From Ziziphus jujuba (Eukaryota; Streptophyta; Magnoliopsida; Rosales; Rhamnaceae), in assembly GCF_031755915.1 (NCBI RefSeq), contig NC_083383.1, positions 1,678,001-1,742,000 on the forward strand: 64,000 nt of DNA, in the 5' to 3' direction. Of the stretch, positions 10,852 to 22,229 are shown piece by piece. Position 1 is the stretch's first letter. Every line of letters begins with the position of its first letter. Below the pieces are notes generated by a model that was not told the origin of the DNA, made no database searches, and saw only the letters and a list, made by a program, of their open reading frames with translations. Both the position numbers and the translations under genes were made by a program.

Positions 10852-10902
<51 letters not shown>
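10852..10902. repeat. (TA)n microsatellite
   Basis: About 25 AT units lie just inside the right subterminal repeats of the hAT element. Confidence 0.9.
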
Positions 10903-10906
<4 letters not shown>

Positions 10907-11047
10907 TTGGGCCGAGGCCCAACACGAAGCCCAGACCGGCCCAACCCGCAAATCCAACCCAAACCGATCAAATATGGTCGGTTCGGTTCGGTTCGGTTTG
11001 TATATTGGGTTCGGTTCGGTTCGGTTATGTAACCAATCCAAACCGAA

Positions 11048-12994
11048 TTAGTTGGTTAGGTTTAAAAAAACCCCAAAAACCGAACCAATCCGCACCGAGC
11101 CCACCCCTAGTTCTTGGACGATGATTTTGTATGCTCTTTCTGTTGGATGGTAACTATCCCAAAATACATATTTACTGTCGTCCTGGCACGTGGTCGGCTC
11201 CAATTGGTTACATAGTATTGCCACCTCCAGGTCCCCAGTACCACAACACCCTTTAATCGCATTTTCAAAGCCTAAAATTCAATAACACAAAAAAAAATTA
11301 ATAATAATAATAATAATTAAGAATCCTTTAAAACATATAAAGATAAAGGATAGAAAAAAATTAGTAAAAAAAGAGCGTGATTTACCATATTTATTAGGAT
11401 TGTTAATGATATCGAGAAGTGGATTGTAAACATCAATGTATAAGAAGTTTGCATTTGGAAGATTTTTATTAAGGTAATCAAGGTGTGCAGAGAGTTTAGA
11501 ATTGAACAACAAGGCTGCTTGGTTGGAATCCTCTGCACAATCTCTTCGAAAGCCACCTAAAAGAGTTCGTTGAGATGGCACACATCCAACCGGTGGGGCA
11601 CTGAAAACACCAAATCTTCGTACCCCAAGTCCGTACAGCGACTTAAAAAATTGAGAAGCATAGTTGAGCATGAGGTCAGTGTAAGAAGGAATATCATAAT
11701 TCCATTTCCTAACACCGGTCGCAGAAAACGTATTTGCAATATCATTACTGCTTGCTACTACGATAATCAGACTCTTAGCCACGATAGACTTGCTTCTTTC
11801 CACTCCCACTATTGCATTCAGCTTCCCTATGTATTCTTTAAATTGTTCCAATTGACCAGATAATGTCGTTACGTCCTGTGTTTTTTTCTTTGTCAGACGA
11901 ATTTCATTTTAAGAATATACAACATAAAATCAAGCTGATCATGTAAATTTGATTTTAGAAGAAAAATAATATAATTAAAAGAATATATAATACCACAAGT
12001 TTTGCCGTCAATGGGTCATATCCTACGCCGCCAACAGCGAAGCTAACACCAGTGAGGAGATCATTGGGCTGTAGGGATGGATCCAAGTAAGGGGGTATAA
12101 GCTCTTTAATTCCCAATTCTTCCGCTGATGATACACATATTATTCACTTTACAAACAATAAAAACGGAGCATCATTAAAAAGAGAGAAAAATTATGCATG
12201 TTCCCCAACAAAATAAATAAATTAAAGAAACAAATATTATTAACAACGTCTGTATGTGTGTACGTACTAAACAATTTTGTCACTATATCGTCAAGTAGAT
12301 GATAAACTACATGATTGGCTGGCACTTCCACATTTTCTCTTTGGAAAAATTAATTTTCATATTAAATAATTTCAACTCACAAGGATTCCAAGGTGCAGTT
12401 GGCAGGCTATTATTTGTTATATAAAGCTAAGATTCGGTGGTCAAGTTTAATTAGTATAAATAAATAAATAAATATACGAGTTACGTTTTTTCAGGTAAGA
12501 ATAAGCTAATTAACATGGCATGCAGGTGGAAAAGGTTAAAAAGTTGATACTTTAATTGATGAGTTAAATGTAAAAACATAATTAGGCAAGTGTCAATCCT
12601 TACTTCACTAGCATGCACTTGCTATGTTATAGGTTTCCAACAAAAGAAAAACAAAAATAGACAAAAAGTTTCAGTAGAGGGTAGAGAGGAGACCTATGAG
12701 GTCTGATGGGACCTTGCCGTTGGAAAATCTTCCGGTTGGTATTCCTCCTTTGAAGTCCTTCCCATAGGGAGGGAAATTGCACCTGGCCAGCGAATTCGGA
12801 TTGTAATTATTATTCCCTGTGTCAGCTATAGAATCTCCGAACATAATCACTGCCGGAAATGATTTATTTGCTGCTATACTAATCCCACCTCCTTCTGCTC
12901 TGGACGAAACCATATAATAAACTGACAACACAAATAACAATAGTGTAATTTTGGACGTCCATGAGTATAAATGTTTCTTTTCCATGAAATGCAT
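11048..12994 (-). CDS. GDSL esterase/lipase (EXL type) with hAT-derived C-terminus
   Basis: A secreted serine hydrolase of the plant GDSL family, likely acting on esters in the apoplast or cell wall. Exons on the minus strand are 12694-12994, 11994-12124, 11386-11875 and 11048-11271, giving 381 codons. An N-terminal hydrophobic signal precedes [11 protein letters not shown] (Ser55). Block III is SSND (Asn188), and the Asp346/His349 pair lies in WDSYHPTE. The third exon is the fusion of two exons that are separate in the paralogue at 19084, so one intron has been lost. The hAT element inserted 13 codons after His349. Reading now runs into the right TIR and stops at TAA 11048-11050. The native tail (eight codons after the shared Leu, at 4046-4074) is replaced by about 19 residues. 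All catalytic residues remain, so activity is possible. ATG 12994 or the in-frame ATG 12985 could start. Confidence 0.88.
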
Positions 12995-14292
12995 TTCTCT
13001 CTAACAAAACTCTGGCTTATTAATTGGGTTTCTTTCCAGTTCCAAATTAATCTATTAAGAAATGGAAGAAACTCACAAACTCATTTGTCGAACCTTGCAA
13101 ATAATTGCATGGCTTTTCATGTCTTTATATAGTAATGATGATGAAGTTTTGTCGTTCATACTATTTTTTTATTGGTACAAAATTTAACGAATAAAATAAT
13201 CCAACCACAAGTTCGTCATGCATGAATAAGATGCATCACATCAACTTTTTTTTTTTTTTTTCCTTTTCTTATTAATGTAGAACTAAAGATTTGAGACACC
13301 ATAATTGATAAATAATGTATATACAATTTTACATAATACACCACAACAAACCTAATAAAATCAAGGCATCATGTAAAAATAAAATGCGTACTCGTCAGAA
13401 AAATAAACCGAAGTTATTGAACCTAATGGATATATGTTGCATGCTCACCAACTAAAGAGATACAAAAGAAGATGAAATAACAATCTAACAATACCTAAAA
13501 TGTTATTAATAATGTGTACTACAGGGATTGTTATTAAGAATATATATTTAAATTTGAAAGAAAATAATTGAAGGGAAAATCGTCATTCATTGCGAATTCA
13601 ATTGGTACATCAAAAACCACAAATTTCTTCTGGCTTCTCCTTTTTTTTGCATTTTTTTTTATTTGATGGTTTGTGGATCTTACTTCCCCTTGGGGGATAC
13701 ACCACCCAGCATTTATTGTACAATCGAGAGAAAGGAGAGACGATCTTGGTTAGAAGAGAGACTTATCCGGTTGTTGAGCTATAGTAGGTATCTCTTATAT
13801 ATAGTATAAAAATATATAGAATAAACAACAGCGAAAGAATATACCAGTCCCTTTTCTTTTCTTTTTCTAATTCACCTTTTGAATGATGGAATAATTAAAA
13901 AAATCATGTAAAAAAAGGTGCATATAGTCTTTAACAAGTACTATTCCAAAAGTGTTATTTTAATTAAATAAATATAGCGGTTAATGTGTTTCAAAATTAA
14001 TAATACTTAGTACTTGATGATAATGTTTTTGGCGTGGGGTGATGATAATATGTTATTATCAATCAACGTAACGAACTATAAGTCCAAAAAACAATATTAT
14101 TAAATATTCCCCTACTTTTCATATTCACTTATAAGTCGGCGAAGGGCAGCTCATCCACCATTCCTTGCCTTAATTTTTTTTTTTTTTTTTTATGATTTTT
14201 GGCTTTTTGGTCAATTCCTTGATCATGATTATCATTTATATTGCAACTTAGACTCTGTATATCACATGTCTATGTGTACATATAGATAATTG
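12995..14292. other. Intergenic, promoter side of the first GDSL gene
   Basis: AT-rich sequence with no ORF of a recognisable family. It holds the upstream region of the GDSL gene and several poly-T tracts. Confidence 0.5.
13123..13132 (-). promoter_or_regulatory. TATA box of the hAT-interrupted GDSL gene
   Basis: The minus strand reads CTATATAAAG about 130 bp upstream of the start codon, with no competing signal nearby. Confidence 0.55.
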
Positions 14293-15197
14293 CAGTGTTC
14301 TAAAAGGTGTAAAGCATCGCAAAACAGCAAGGTCAAGTCTTAAGTTTTATGAACCTAGGCATGTCTAGGCAAAATCTAGGCGTGAAAAGGCATTTCACAA
14401 TTATATTATTATTTTAATTATTATAAGGTTACTAAATAAACAAAATGATTCATATTTTAAATATCCAAATATATATAAGTCTATATTACTTTTGTATATG
14501 CAATAAACATGAATTAGCATGTAATTAATCATAATAGATTTATAAAAATTCATGTTTTTTAAGTTTTCAACAACATATTAGTTTCAAAATATATATATTA
14601 TAAATCTACAAGTACCTAATAATTCCTAGACTAGTATATACTTTAGCTATTACCATAATCTACCTCTTGTTTAATTTTTTATTGAACTTTAATTCAATAT
14701 CTACATCTTCATTCAACTCATCTTCCGTGTCATCCGATATAAAATCATTTTCCTTGGGCTCTTTAATTTCAATTTAATCATTTTTAGAACCTTTTTTAAG
14801 TGGTAATAGATCATTCTCTATTGGTAACATATCATTCTCTATCTTATCATCATTACAACCATGATTGTGCATTACTAGCATTATTTGCTCGTAGAGTTTC
14901 TAATTTATTACTCTTCTTTTTCTTATTCATCATTTTCAATTTTTTTTTGTTTAAGAAGAAAAACTTAATCTTAAAAAAAATTTCATTTTTTAATAATATT
15001 TTTTATTTTTTTATTTTTTAATGTCTTATGAATTGTTTTTTGACATTTTTTAAAAACTAATCTCGGAAAAAAAAAATTTTGAACAAAAAGGCGCGCATTA
15101 GGTGGGCAATGGAGCGTTAACCGTTTCTTTTTAAGCCTTACTACTATGCGAGGCATTATTTAAAAGTATCACGCCTAGACGGTATCTTATAACACTG
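14293..15197. mobile_element. Non-autonomous hAT element, 0.9 kb
   Basis: The left end CAGTGTTCTAAAAGG and the right end (reverse complement CAGTGTTATAAGATAC) are inverted repeats. Subterminal TCTAGGCGTGA words occur at both ends. The flanks are GATAATTG (14285-14292) and GATAATTA (15198-15205), an 8-bp duplication with one mismatch. The interior is AT-rich with no intact gene, so mobility would depend on another hAT transposase. The ends differ from the 7 kb element, so it belongs to a different hAT family. Confidence 0.75.
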
Positions 15198-17224
15198 GAT
15201 AATTATTTATACATCTCCAGTTTGAAATATGCAAAAGAATATATACATCTTTACAATTAAACTGGCCAGGGGTTTCAATTAAAAAAATGTGTACCCTTTT
15301 TGGTTTCAATGAAATCTCTTTTCACAGCAAAAATTAAAAACATATAAAAATAAAAAAACTGGGCCAGGACTTTAAGGCTTGTTCAATATTATTAGTTCAT
15401 GTTAACCAATAATATGGAAATATTTCGCTCATATACACCAAGAGGCGTTTCACATCCACACACACACACACACACACAATAGTGCACAATTTAAAAAAGT
15501 TGAGAATATATAGGAATAAATTTTTAGAGCCATTGCATTGAATTGATGTATTTAATATGACATGTAATTTAATGATTTAGATAATAAAACTCATTTTTTT
15601 TTAACTATATCCTTATTTAAACGGATTGGATATGTATTATATGTGTTGTCATATGTTTCATATATTCATGTTAGGCCAGTAATGCGATGTTGGTAAAAAG
15701 TTGAGCTAGAAGTAATTTAAAATCTAGAGAAAAGATAAATTAATGCTGCAGGCTTGTTCAATTTGCTAGGTGTAGACGCAATTTTGTTGATACGGGATTT
15801 GGGGATTGTTCCCTTCACCACGAAAAATAAATGGCTTCTTCATTGAGATGTTACTTAGAGAAAAGCATAGTACATATATATTTATATATATATATATATA
15901 TGCAGCATGTGAATCACACGCTTCAGCGTCATGCAATTATTTCTACCGAGTTTATTTTCTAGTAAAACTAGCAAAAACCCACTGTTAATTGGATTTTAGG
16001 TAGTAAACTTCCAAACCCTACTGATAATGCACGGTTGAAACTCTTCAAAGTCATTCAATGGAACTTTACTGCTATACAATAAATGATTTCAATTTTACCC
16101 CGGGCTAATTCATTGTTTAAAGATTCCGAACGAGTTATTTGAAAGTTAAAAAAAAAAAAAGAGAAGGGAAAATAAAGGAGAATATATTATATAAGCTCCA
16201 CTACAATATTATAACAATCTAGTTGATCAATAAAAACAAATTTCTTAGGTTAAAATAAATTTTGGTGGAGAAGTTCGTGTTGTTGCCCTCTTAAATACGA
16301 AGGGAACAAAGCATAAAAAGGAATTTTGGGTGAAAAAATAATTGCAGAAAGATGTACAGAACAAGGGGTGGACCGTGGATCCAATGAGTGTCCCATTCTA
16401 TCGACATGTATTCGAAGTGGACCTTGGGCTTGCCCTCCAGCCTGCAACATATACACAATCGCCTTTTAACATGCAATTCTCTTTTATTCAGATTGCATTT
16501 CAATTGGGCCCACATACTGATTTGGTGGGCACCGCACGTGGTCCCTCATAAACTTTGCTCGATTATTGCTGTATAGTAATACTCTTTTTTTTTTGGGGTA
16601 ATAAATATAATGACAATCATTGTAACCTCCAAACTGAAAATATTATTATAATTATTAATTAGCTGATAAGGAAAGGACTTTTTTGGATTTTTGAAGTCAA
16701 CACACAGTGTTTGGTTTCTTTAAAATCTACAGGTGCTTTCCTGTTCTTGTCTCCAAAACTTAGTTATTCAAAATAAACTCCCGCATAATTTCATCTTTCT
16801 TTTCACTGGCTTTTTTCTTTTGTTTTGGGGGGCGGTGAGTGTGTGTAGAATCATTTACTAGCTAATTAACTTAATTGTCTTCCTTTTTCTCTTTATTTTC
16901 TTTAAATATATATCGCAAACATTAAAGTTTTTTATAAGCTTTTTTATAATACATATCCAAATTAAAGTATTTGAATGCAAAAAGTAATACGTTTGTCACT
17001 GTTGGACCTTGGTACAATTACATCACTTCTAGCTATCAGTAATTATAACTGGGGACCATAATTATATAAGGACTACGCAATAGATTCGATGGAGATTAGA
17101 TTGCATTAGGAAACAACCGGATCTAATATCTATTGCTACATAAAAGGACAAAATTGTACGCATACTCGTAGAGTCATTTACTAGCTAACAATTACATATC
17201 CATTATCGTTATATATGTGTATAA

Positions 17225-17298
<74 letters not shown>

Positions 17299-19083
17299 AT
17301 TTCAAAATATTAAAGTTGCATTGCAAAAAAGTAATAATTTGCAGTAAAAAAGAAAATCTGAATGACATTCCCGAAGAAAGCGGGCACCTACCTCTTTGGA
17401 ATGAATTCGATCGGTTACAACTACTTTGTTAATAAACGCAAAAGGGAAAGGGAAAGGGAAAGACCCCTCTGAGTCCCAGAATCCTACCCGCAAGTCAATT
17501 TTTATTAACCATTGTACTGTTGGATTTGCTCAGTGTCCCGTTTGTGTCATAAGCCAGTACAAACTGAGTTTTTTCCACTTCTATTCACTACCCTTTTTCA
17601 ATCTAAACAAACCGTGAAGCGCGGGACTGCCATGTGTTGCGTCATTTTCTTTCATCTTCCTCTATTATTATTCTTCTTCTTATCTTTCATTTATTTATTA
17701 TTATTTTTTATAAATATCTTGCTGGAACTTAGCAAGCTATAAACTTGTCTAGCTCCTGATGGTCCCCATGCACGAAAGCTCATAATAAGCCATTTATGAT
17801 TTATATAACATATACATTGAGGGTACAGCTGGTACTTTCTTCTGGTTTTAATGGGCATTGATCAAACTGGCCCTTTGTTTTTGTCTGCACATGGTTCCTC
17901 TTATAGGCCACCTTCTTCCTTCCCCCATGGTTGGTCCACCGCTGCTCTTTTAAAACTAGCTACTCTTTTTTTCCCCACATGCTCGTGTATATGTACAATA
18001 TATATATATATATATATATTTTAGCAAAAAATATATATGCTTGTTTCGTGTTTGTTTGTTTGTTTTTTTTTTTTTTTCTGCGTTTTAATTGATCAGCTGT
18101 GCGTTTAAAAACTATTGTGTTAGGAGTTGAAGAACACAGCAACTGCTGACGTTGAAACACAACTGGATCAGAAAAAGTGGAATCAATTCAACGAAGGCAA
18201 TAATAAATATAGTTAGGTGTCAAAATTTTGGTGGATGTTTATCAACGTCAGATTTGCTTCCACGTGGGAGACGTTGTTAATATATATGTCCAAATTCCTT
18301 CCCTTCCCAACTACATTGCTGCCTCATTTTCAAAAATAATAGAACATGAACTACTACTACACAGGTGGCTGGACTTGTGGCGTAATATCAACTTCAGCCT
18401 GCAAGGAGCTATTTGTTCCTAGCGATTGGAATTTAGCATTTAAATGGCTTGCATAAAGCTTTCAAGACTTCAAAATCTAACAATTATTTCGAACAATGAC
18501 ACCTAATTAGAATTTTCTTAGTTTTTCACAGCACCACAAGAATTAGAGCAAATTAATATCTCTCTCGGAGGATGTTAACTTTTTGCATGAAATAATATTA
18601 GAGTTACCAATCTTTTTTAATAATATATAAGTGGTTAAAAATAAATAGGATCCACTACGTGATAGCATCGAATGAGCCTGTATATATATATAGTATTACT
18701 CAATCATAAAAAGTTGCACATGTAGGACCGTAAAGATACGGATACAGAAAGCTATGGCTTTTAAATAATATTGAAATAGAGATTAATGTAAAGTTTCCCA
18801 CCATAGAAACAGGATACAATTCGAAGTAGACTCATGGATGAAAATTTTACGAAGGGAATAATGGAGAGCACTAGAATTTATATATCTTGTGATTAATTTG
18901 ATTTCAATAATCACAATCTCAATCAACGAGAACAATATAATTAATCTGGTAAGATATACATATATTTATGAATTGGAAATCGACAATTATGCTTGAGGAA
19001 ATCAAAGGGGACATAAGAAACCAATGGATCTGATTCCGATGTCAAAACAAGAAATTTAGGGGGAGTCGATAACATCAGGTGTT
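15198..19083. other. Intergenic, 3.9 kb between the two GDSL genes
   Basis: No gene recognised. It contains a CA repeat (15458-15479), a TA tract (15881-15901), an AT/AG compound microsatellite (17230-17294), an AAGGGA triplication (17440-17461) and poly-T runs. ORFs at 16250-16576 and 17302-17742 overlap on both strands and resemble no family I know. Confidence 0.5.
17230..17294. repeat. (AT)n(AG)n compound microsatellite
   Basis: About 15 AT units pass directly into about 17 AG units. Confidence 0.95.
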
Positions 19084-21721
19084 CTAGAAAAAGGCATTGA
19101 TATATTTATTCATAAGTTTGGGAATTAGGAATCTGTATGTTGCTTCTGTGGGATGATAGCTATCCCAGAAGACATGATCCGACGAATTTGTACACGTGGG
19201 AGATAAGGGGTTGCATAGTACTGCAACCTCTATGGCCCCTGTGCCACAGCACCCTTTGTTCACATATCCAAATCCTGCAGTTTACAAGTTTCAGTTTGTT
19301 TTGTAAAATCAATATTAATTCGTATAGAGAATTGAACCAATGAACTTAAATAGGGGAAATTAATTTAATTACCATATTTTTGATAGTTGAGAATGAGGTC
19401 GAGTAGAGGAGTGTAAACATCAATGTAGACCAACTTGCTGTTTGGCAGGTGAGAGGTTAAGGAGTCCAACGTGGCAGAGAGTTTAGAGTTAAATAATGTT
19501 GCGGCTCCATTGTATTCTTGTGCACACTCCCTGAGTACTCCTCCCCCCAATGTCCTTTGGGATGGCACACATCCAATTGGTGGGGTACTGAACACTCCGA
19601 TCCTTCTAGCTCCAAGTCCATAAATTTCCTTCAATTTTATAGTTCATAGTTCAAACCGTAAAATTATTTTCTCATTATTTCCTAAATATATATATTTAGA
19701 AGTAATACATATATTCATTTTTAGTTTTTGTGGAAACTCCAACAATAATCCTCAAATTCCCCATCCCAGCATTTATTAGTTACCTGGATGAAACTGGAGG
19801 CAGAGTTGACCATAAGGTCAGTGTAAGCAGGAACACTGTATTGCAATTTTCTGACACGAATAGTAAAGTAGGTATTGGCTATGTCGTCACTTCCTGCTAC
19901 CACGAGAAACAGGCTATTGGCTAATATGAATTTTGTTCTCTCTTCTCCAACCATTGCTTGAAGCTTCCCAATGTATTCTCTGAACATTTTTAGTTGATCA
20001 TCGAAAGACAACACTGCCTGGAAATTTTTTTTTTTTTTTTTCACAAAAAGATAAATAAATGAATAAAAATATGCACATTATATAATGTATAGAGAGCGGA
20101 GGTACGACATCTATAGTTTCATTTATGAGAATTATTATTAGTAATTTATAAGGGTGGAAATTGTACCGCTATTTTGGGTGTCATGGGATCAAATCCTGTG
20201 CCACCCGAAGCAAAGCAAACACCCGTGATAAGATCTTGAGGACGAATATTTGGATCTGAATATGCTGGCAGCAACTCTTTTATTCCTAATTCTTGCACTG
20301 CAAAGCCACAACCGGATATTACAACCACAAACCATATCAACTACTTTTGTTGAAATTTCGAATCAAAGTGCAGGACTAGTATGTTTTCTGACTATTTCCT
20401 TCAGATTTTTTGTTGAAATTTCTCTTTACATGGATTCCTTAAATTTTTCTCGTTACCAAAAATAAAAATTTAAAAACCTTTCAATTTTGATATATATATA
20501 TATTTTTTTTGGGTACTTTTTTTATAAAATTTTTCGTTCCATTATGCGATTTTAATTGTACTTTTCATCATAGGCAGTTGATAGAAGCACTGGGACCAGC
20601 CTTTGAAATTAGATGACATACCTTTATCTTATAAAGGCTAGAAAGTTGAGATGAATGAAGTAGACGAATGGAGTAACAAAAATAATAATAATAATAAATA
20701 GATAAAGAAAAAAAAAAATCAACTAACAAAAATATTTCTCTTGAAGGCACAATATACTGTTGACAAGACGAAGTGCTCAAGTGAGCTTGAGGAATATTTA
20801 GCTCGCAATAACTCTGACTAGGCTTTTTGTCAGATACGGTGGGCCATGGAAAGATATTATTCATTGTCTGGTCGTCCGATGGGTTTGGACTAGCTTACAA
20901 GTGTCTCTCGTAAAAGTTAATTAAAACTAAAGTCAACTACGGGGTGACATTCATAAGCCATACCATTTGTTAGCATTGGTAACCAGCACGGGTAAAACTC
21001 TATGTTATGTGACAGCTAAATTGATTCATTTTAAATTTTCATGTAGACTTTTAATTCAAAAGAGCAGAACATAATTAAGAACATCTACTCAGTATTTATT
21101 AACTTAACAACGAATCCTATCATTAACAATGATAGATGGCAAAAAATTAACATTTACATGCTCAATTACTCATGTATGTATAAAATATATTTAACTTTCT
21201 ATGGAAACAAAATTCATCAAATCCTACCATTCACTTTAAAACTCTTAAATTCATTAAAAAATAAAAATAAAAAAAGGGAAGAAAACAAGAGCAAAATTTT
21301 AATAAATGAAATTATTGAAACCAAACCGCATGTGATGTTCAAATTTTTATAATAGAGCACATTGTTTGGCGTTTCTTTTGTTTTAAAATTGATTGTAGAT
21401 AGTATATAGAAGTTTGTAGCTGCGATGAAGGAGTAGCAGGAACATATAGCATTACTAGTTTCAACTGAAGAGATTAATTCCAGATAAAGTAAATATATGA
21501 AATAGTGGAGCTGGTTTAGTTGGGCCTAAATTTGGTTCTAATGTTTGATTTAGCTCCAGCCACGCGTTAATGTGTCGTAAGTTAGCTGCATGATCATGAA
21601 GATAAGTCAATGAGTATATGAAAGTGTAAAATGGCTTCGTTAATTTTTACCCATTAATTTACACTAATCATCTTTTTTTAGCAAGGATTAATTAAAGTAA
21701 ATGGTATGCATGCATATGCTA

Positions 21722-21752
<31 letters not shown>

Positions 21753-22057
21753 GAGAGAGAGGTTCTATTACTACCTATGAAGTCAGAGGGCACAAATCCA
21801 TTACCAAACCTGCCAGTTGGTTTTTGGCCCTTGAAATCCTGGCCGTAGGGAGGGAAGTTACACTTAACAAGAGACTTCAGGTCGTTGTTGTTGCCAGTAT
21901 CCATGATCGAATCTCCAAACACTATTACTGCTGGAATTACCTGATTTGGTGGCAGCTTTATCAAACCCTTGCAAGGTTTGATAAGAACAACAAACACTGC
22001 AACTGAATACAATATCATCAGTATTGGAATTGGAGAAGAAGAGCTGCACAGTTGCAT
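19084..22057 (-). CDS. GDSL esterase/lipase (EXL type)
   Basis: Intact paralogue of the interrupted lipase upstream. Exons on the minus strand are 21775-22057, 20167-20297, 19784-20017, 19373-19628 and 19084-19274, giving 364 residues, the usual length and five-exon plan of the family. The start at 22057 is chosen because a signal peptide with a hydrophobic core follows it; the longer reading upstream is 5' UTR. Ser50 lies in [11 protein letters not shown], block II is [10 protein letters not shown], block III is [11 protein letters not shown], and Asp339/His342 lie in WDSYHPTE. The block III Asn is replaced by Asp, a variant I recall as common in EXL proteins. The product is probably an extracellular esterase; the substrate cannot be told from sequence. 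Confidence 0.93.
21722..21762. repeat. (AG)n microsatellite in GDSL intron 1
   Basis: A run of AG units with one interruption lies close to the splice donor of exon 1 of the second GDSL gene. Confidence 0.85.
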
Positions 22058-22220
22058 TTCTGCTATCTTAATTTTACACGTTACAGAGCAACTCTTTCTT
22101 TCTTTCTTTCTCTCACTCTCTTGAGTATAATAAGAGATAAATAAAATTAAAAAGAAAAAAGGGAAAATTGGAAAAAAGTTGAGAGATACTTTGTCGGTCT
22201 CATTCAGGTGGCTATATGTG

Positions 22221-22229
22221 CTTTTTATA
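22221..22229 (-). promoter_or_regulatory. TATA box of the intact GDSL gene
   Basis: The minus strand reads TATAAAAAG about 165 bp before the start codon at 22057. Confidence 0.55.

Larger units (their letters stand above)
4083..11109 (+). mobile_element. hAT-family (Ac-like) DNA transposon, 7.0 kb, with target-site duplication
   Basis: The left end TAGGAGTGGGC and the right end GCCCACCCCTA are terminal inverted repeats with one mismatch over 11 bp. Both are followed by subterminal arrays of CGGTTC/AACCGA words (4090-4265 and 10930-11095). GTTCTTGG occurs at 4075-4082 and again at 11110-11117, a perfect 8-bp duplication as expected for hAT. The interior holds a non-coding exon-like block (4380-4621), captured host exons (4880-5846), an unrecognised ORF-like piece (6349-6461) and the transposase (7894-10205). 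The perfect duplication implies a fairly recent insertion. The target was the last exon of a GDSL lipase gene. Confidence 0.92.

Noticed and set aside
10775..11051. ORFs on both strands over the AT microsatellite and hAT right end
   Set aside because: Their length comes from the TA repeat and from the subterminal CGGTTC array, not from coding sequence.
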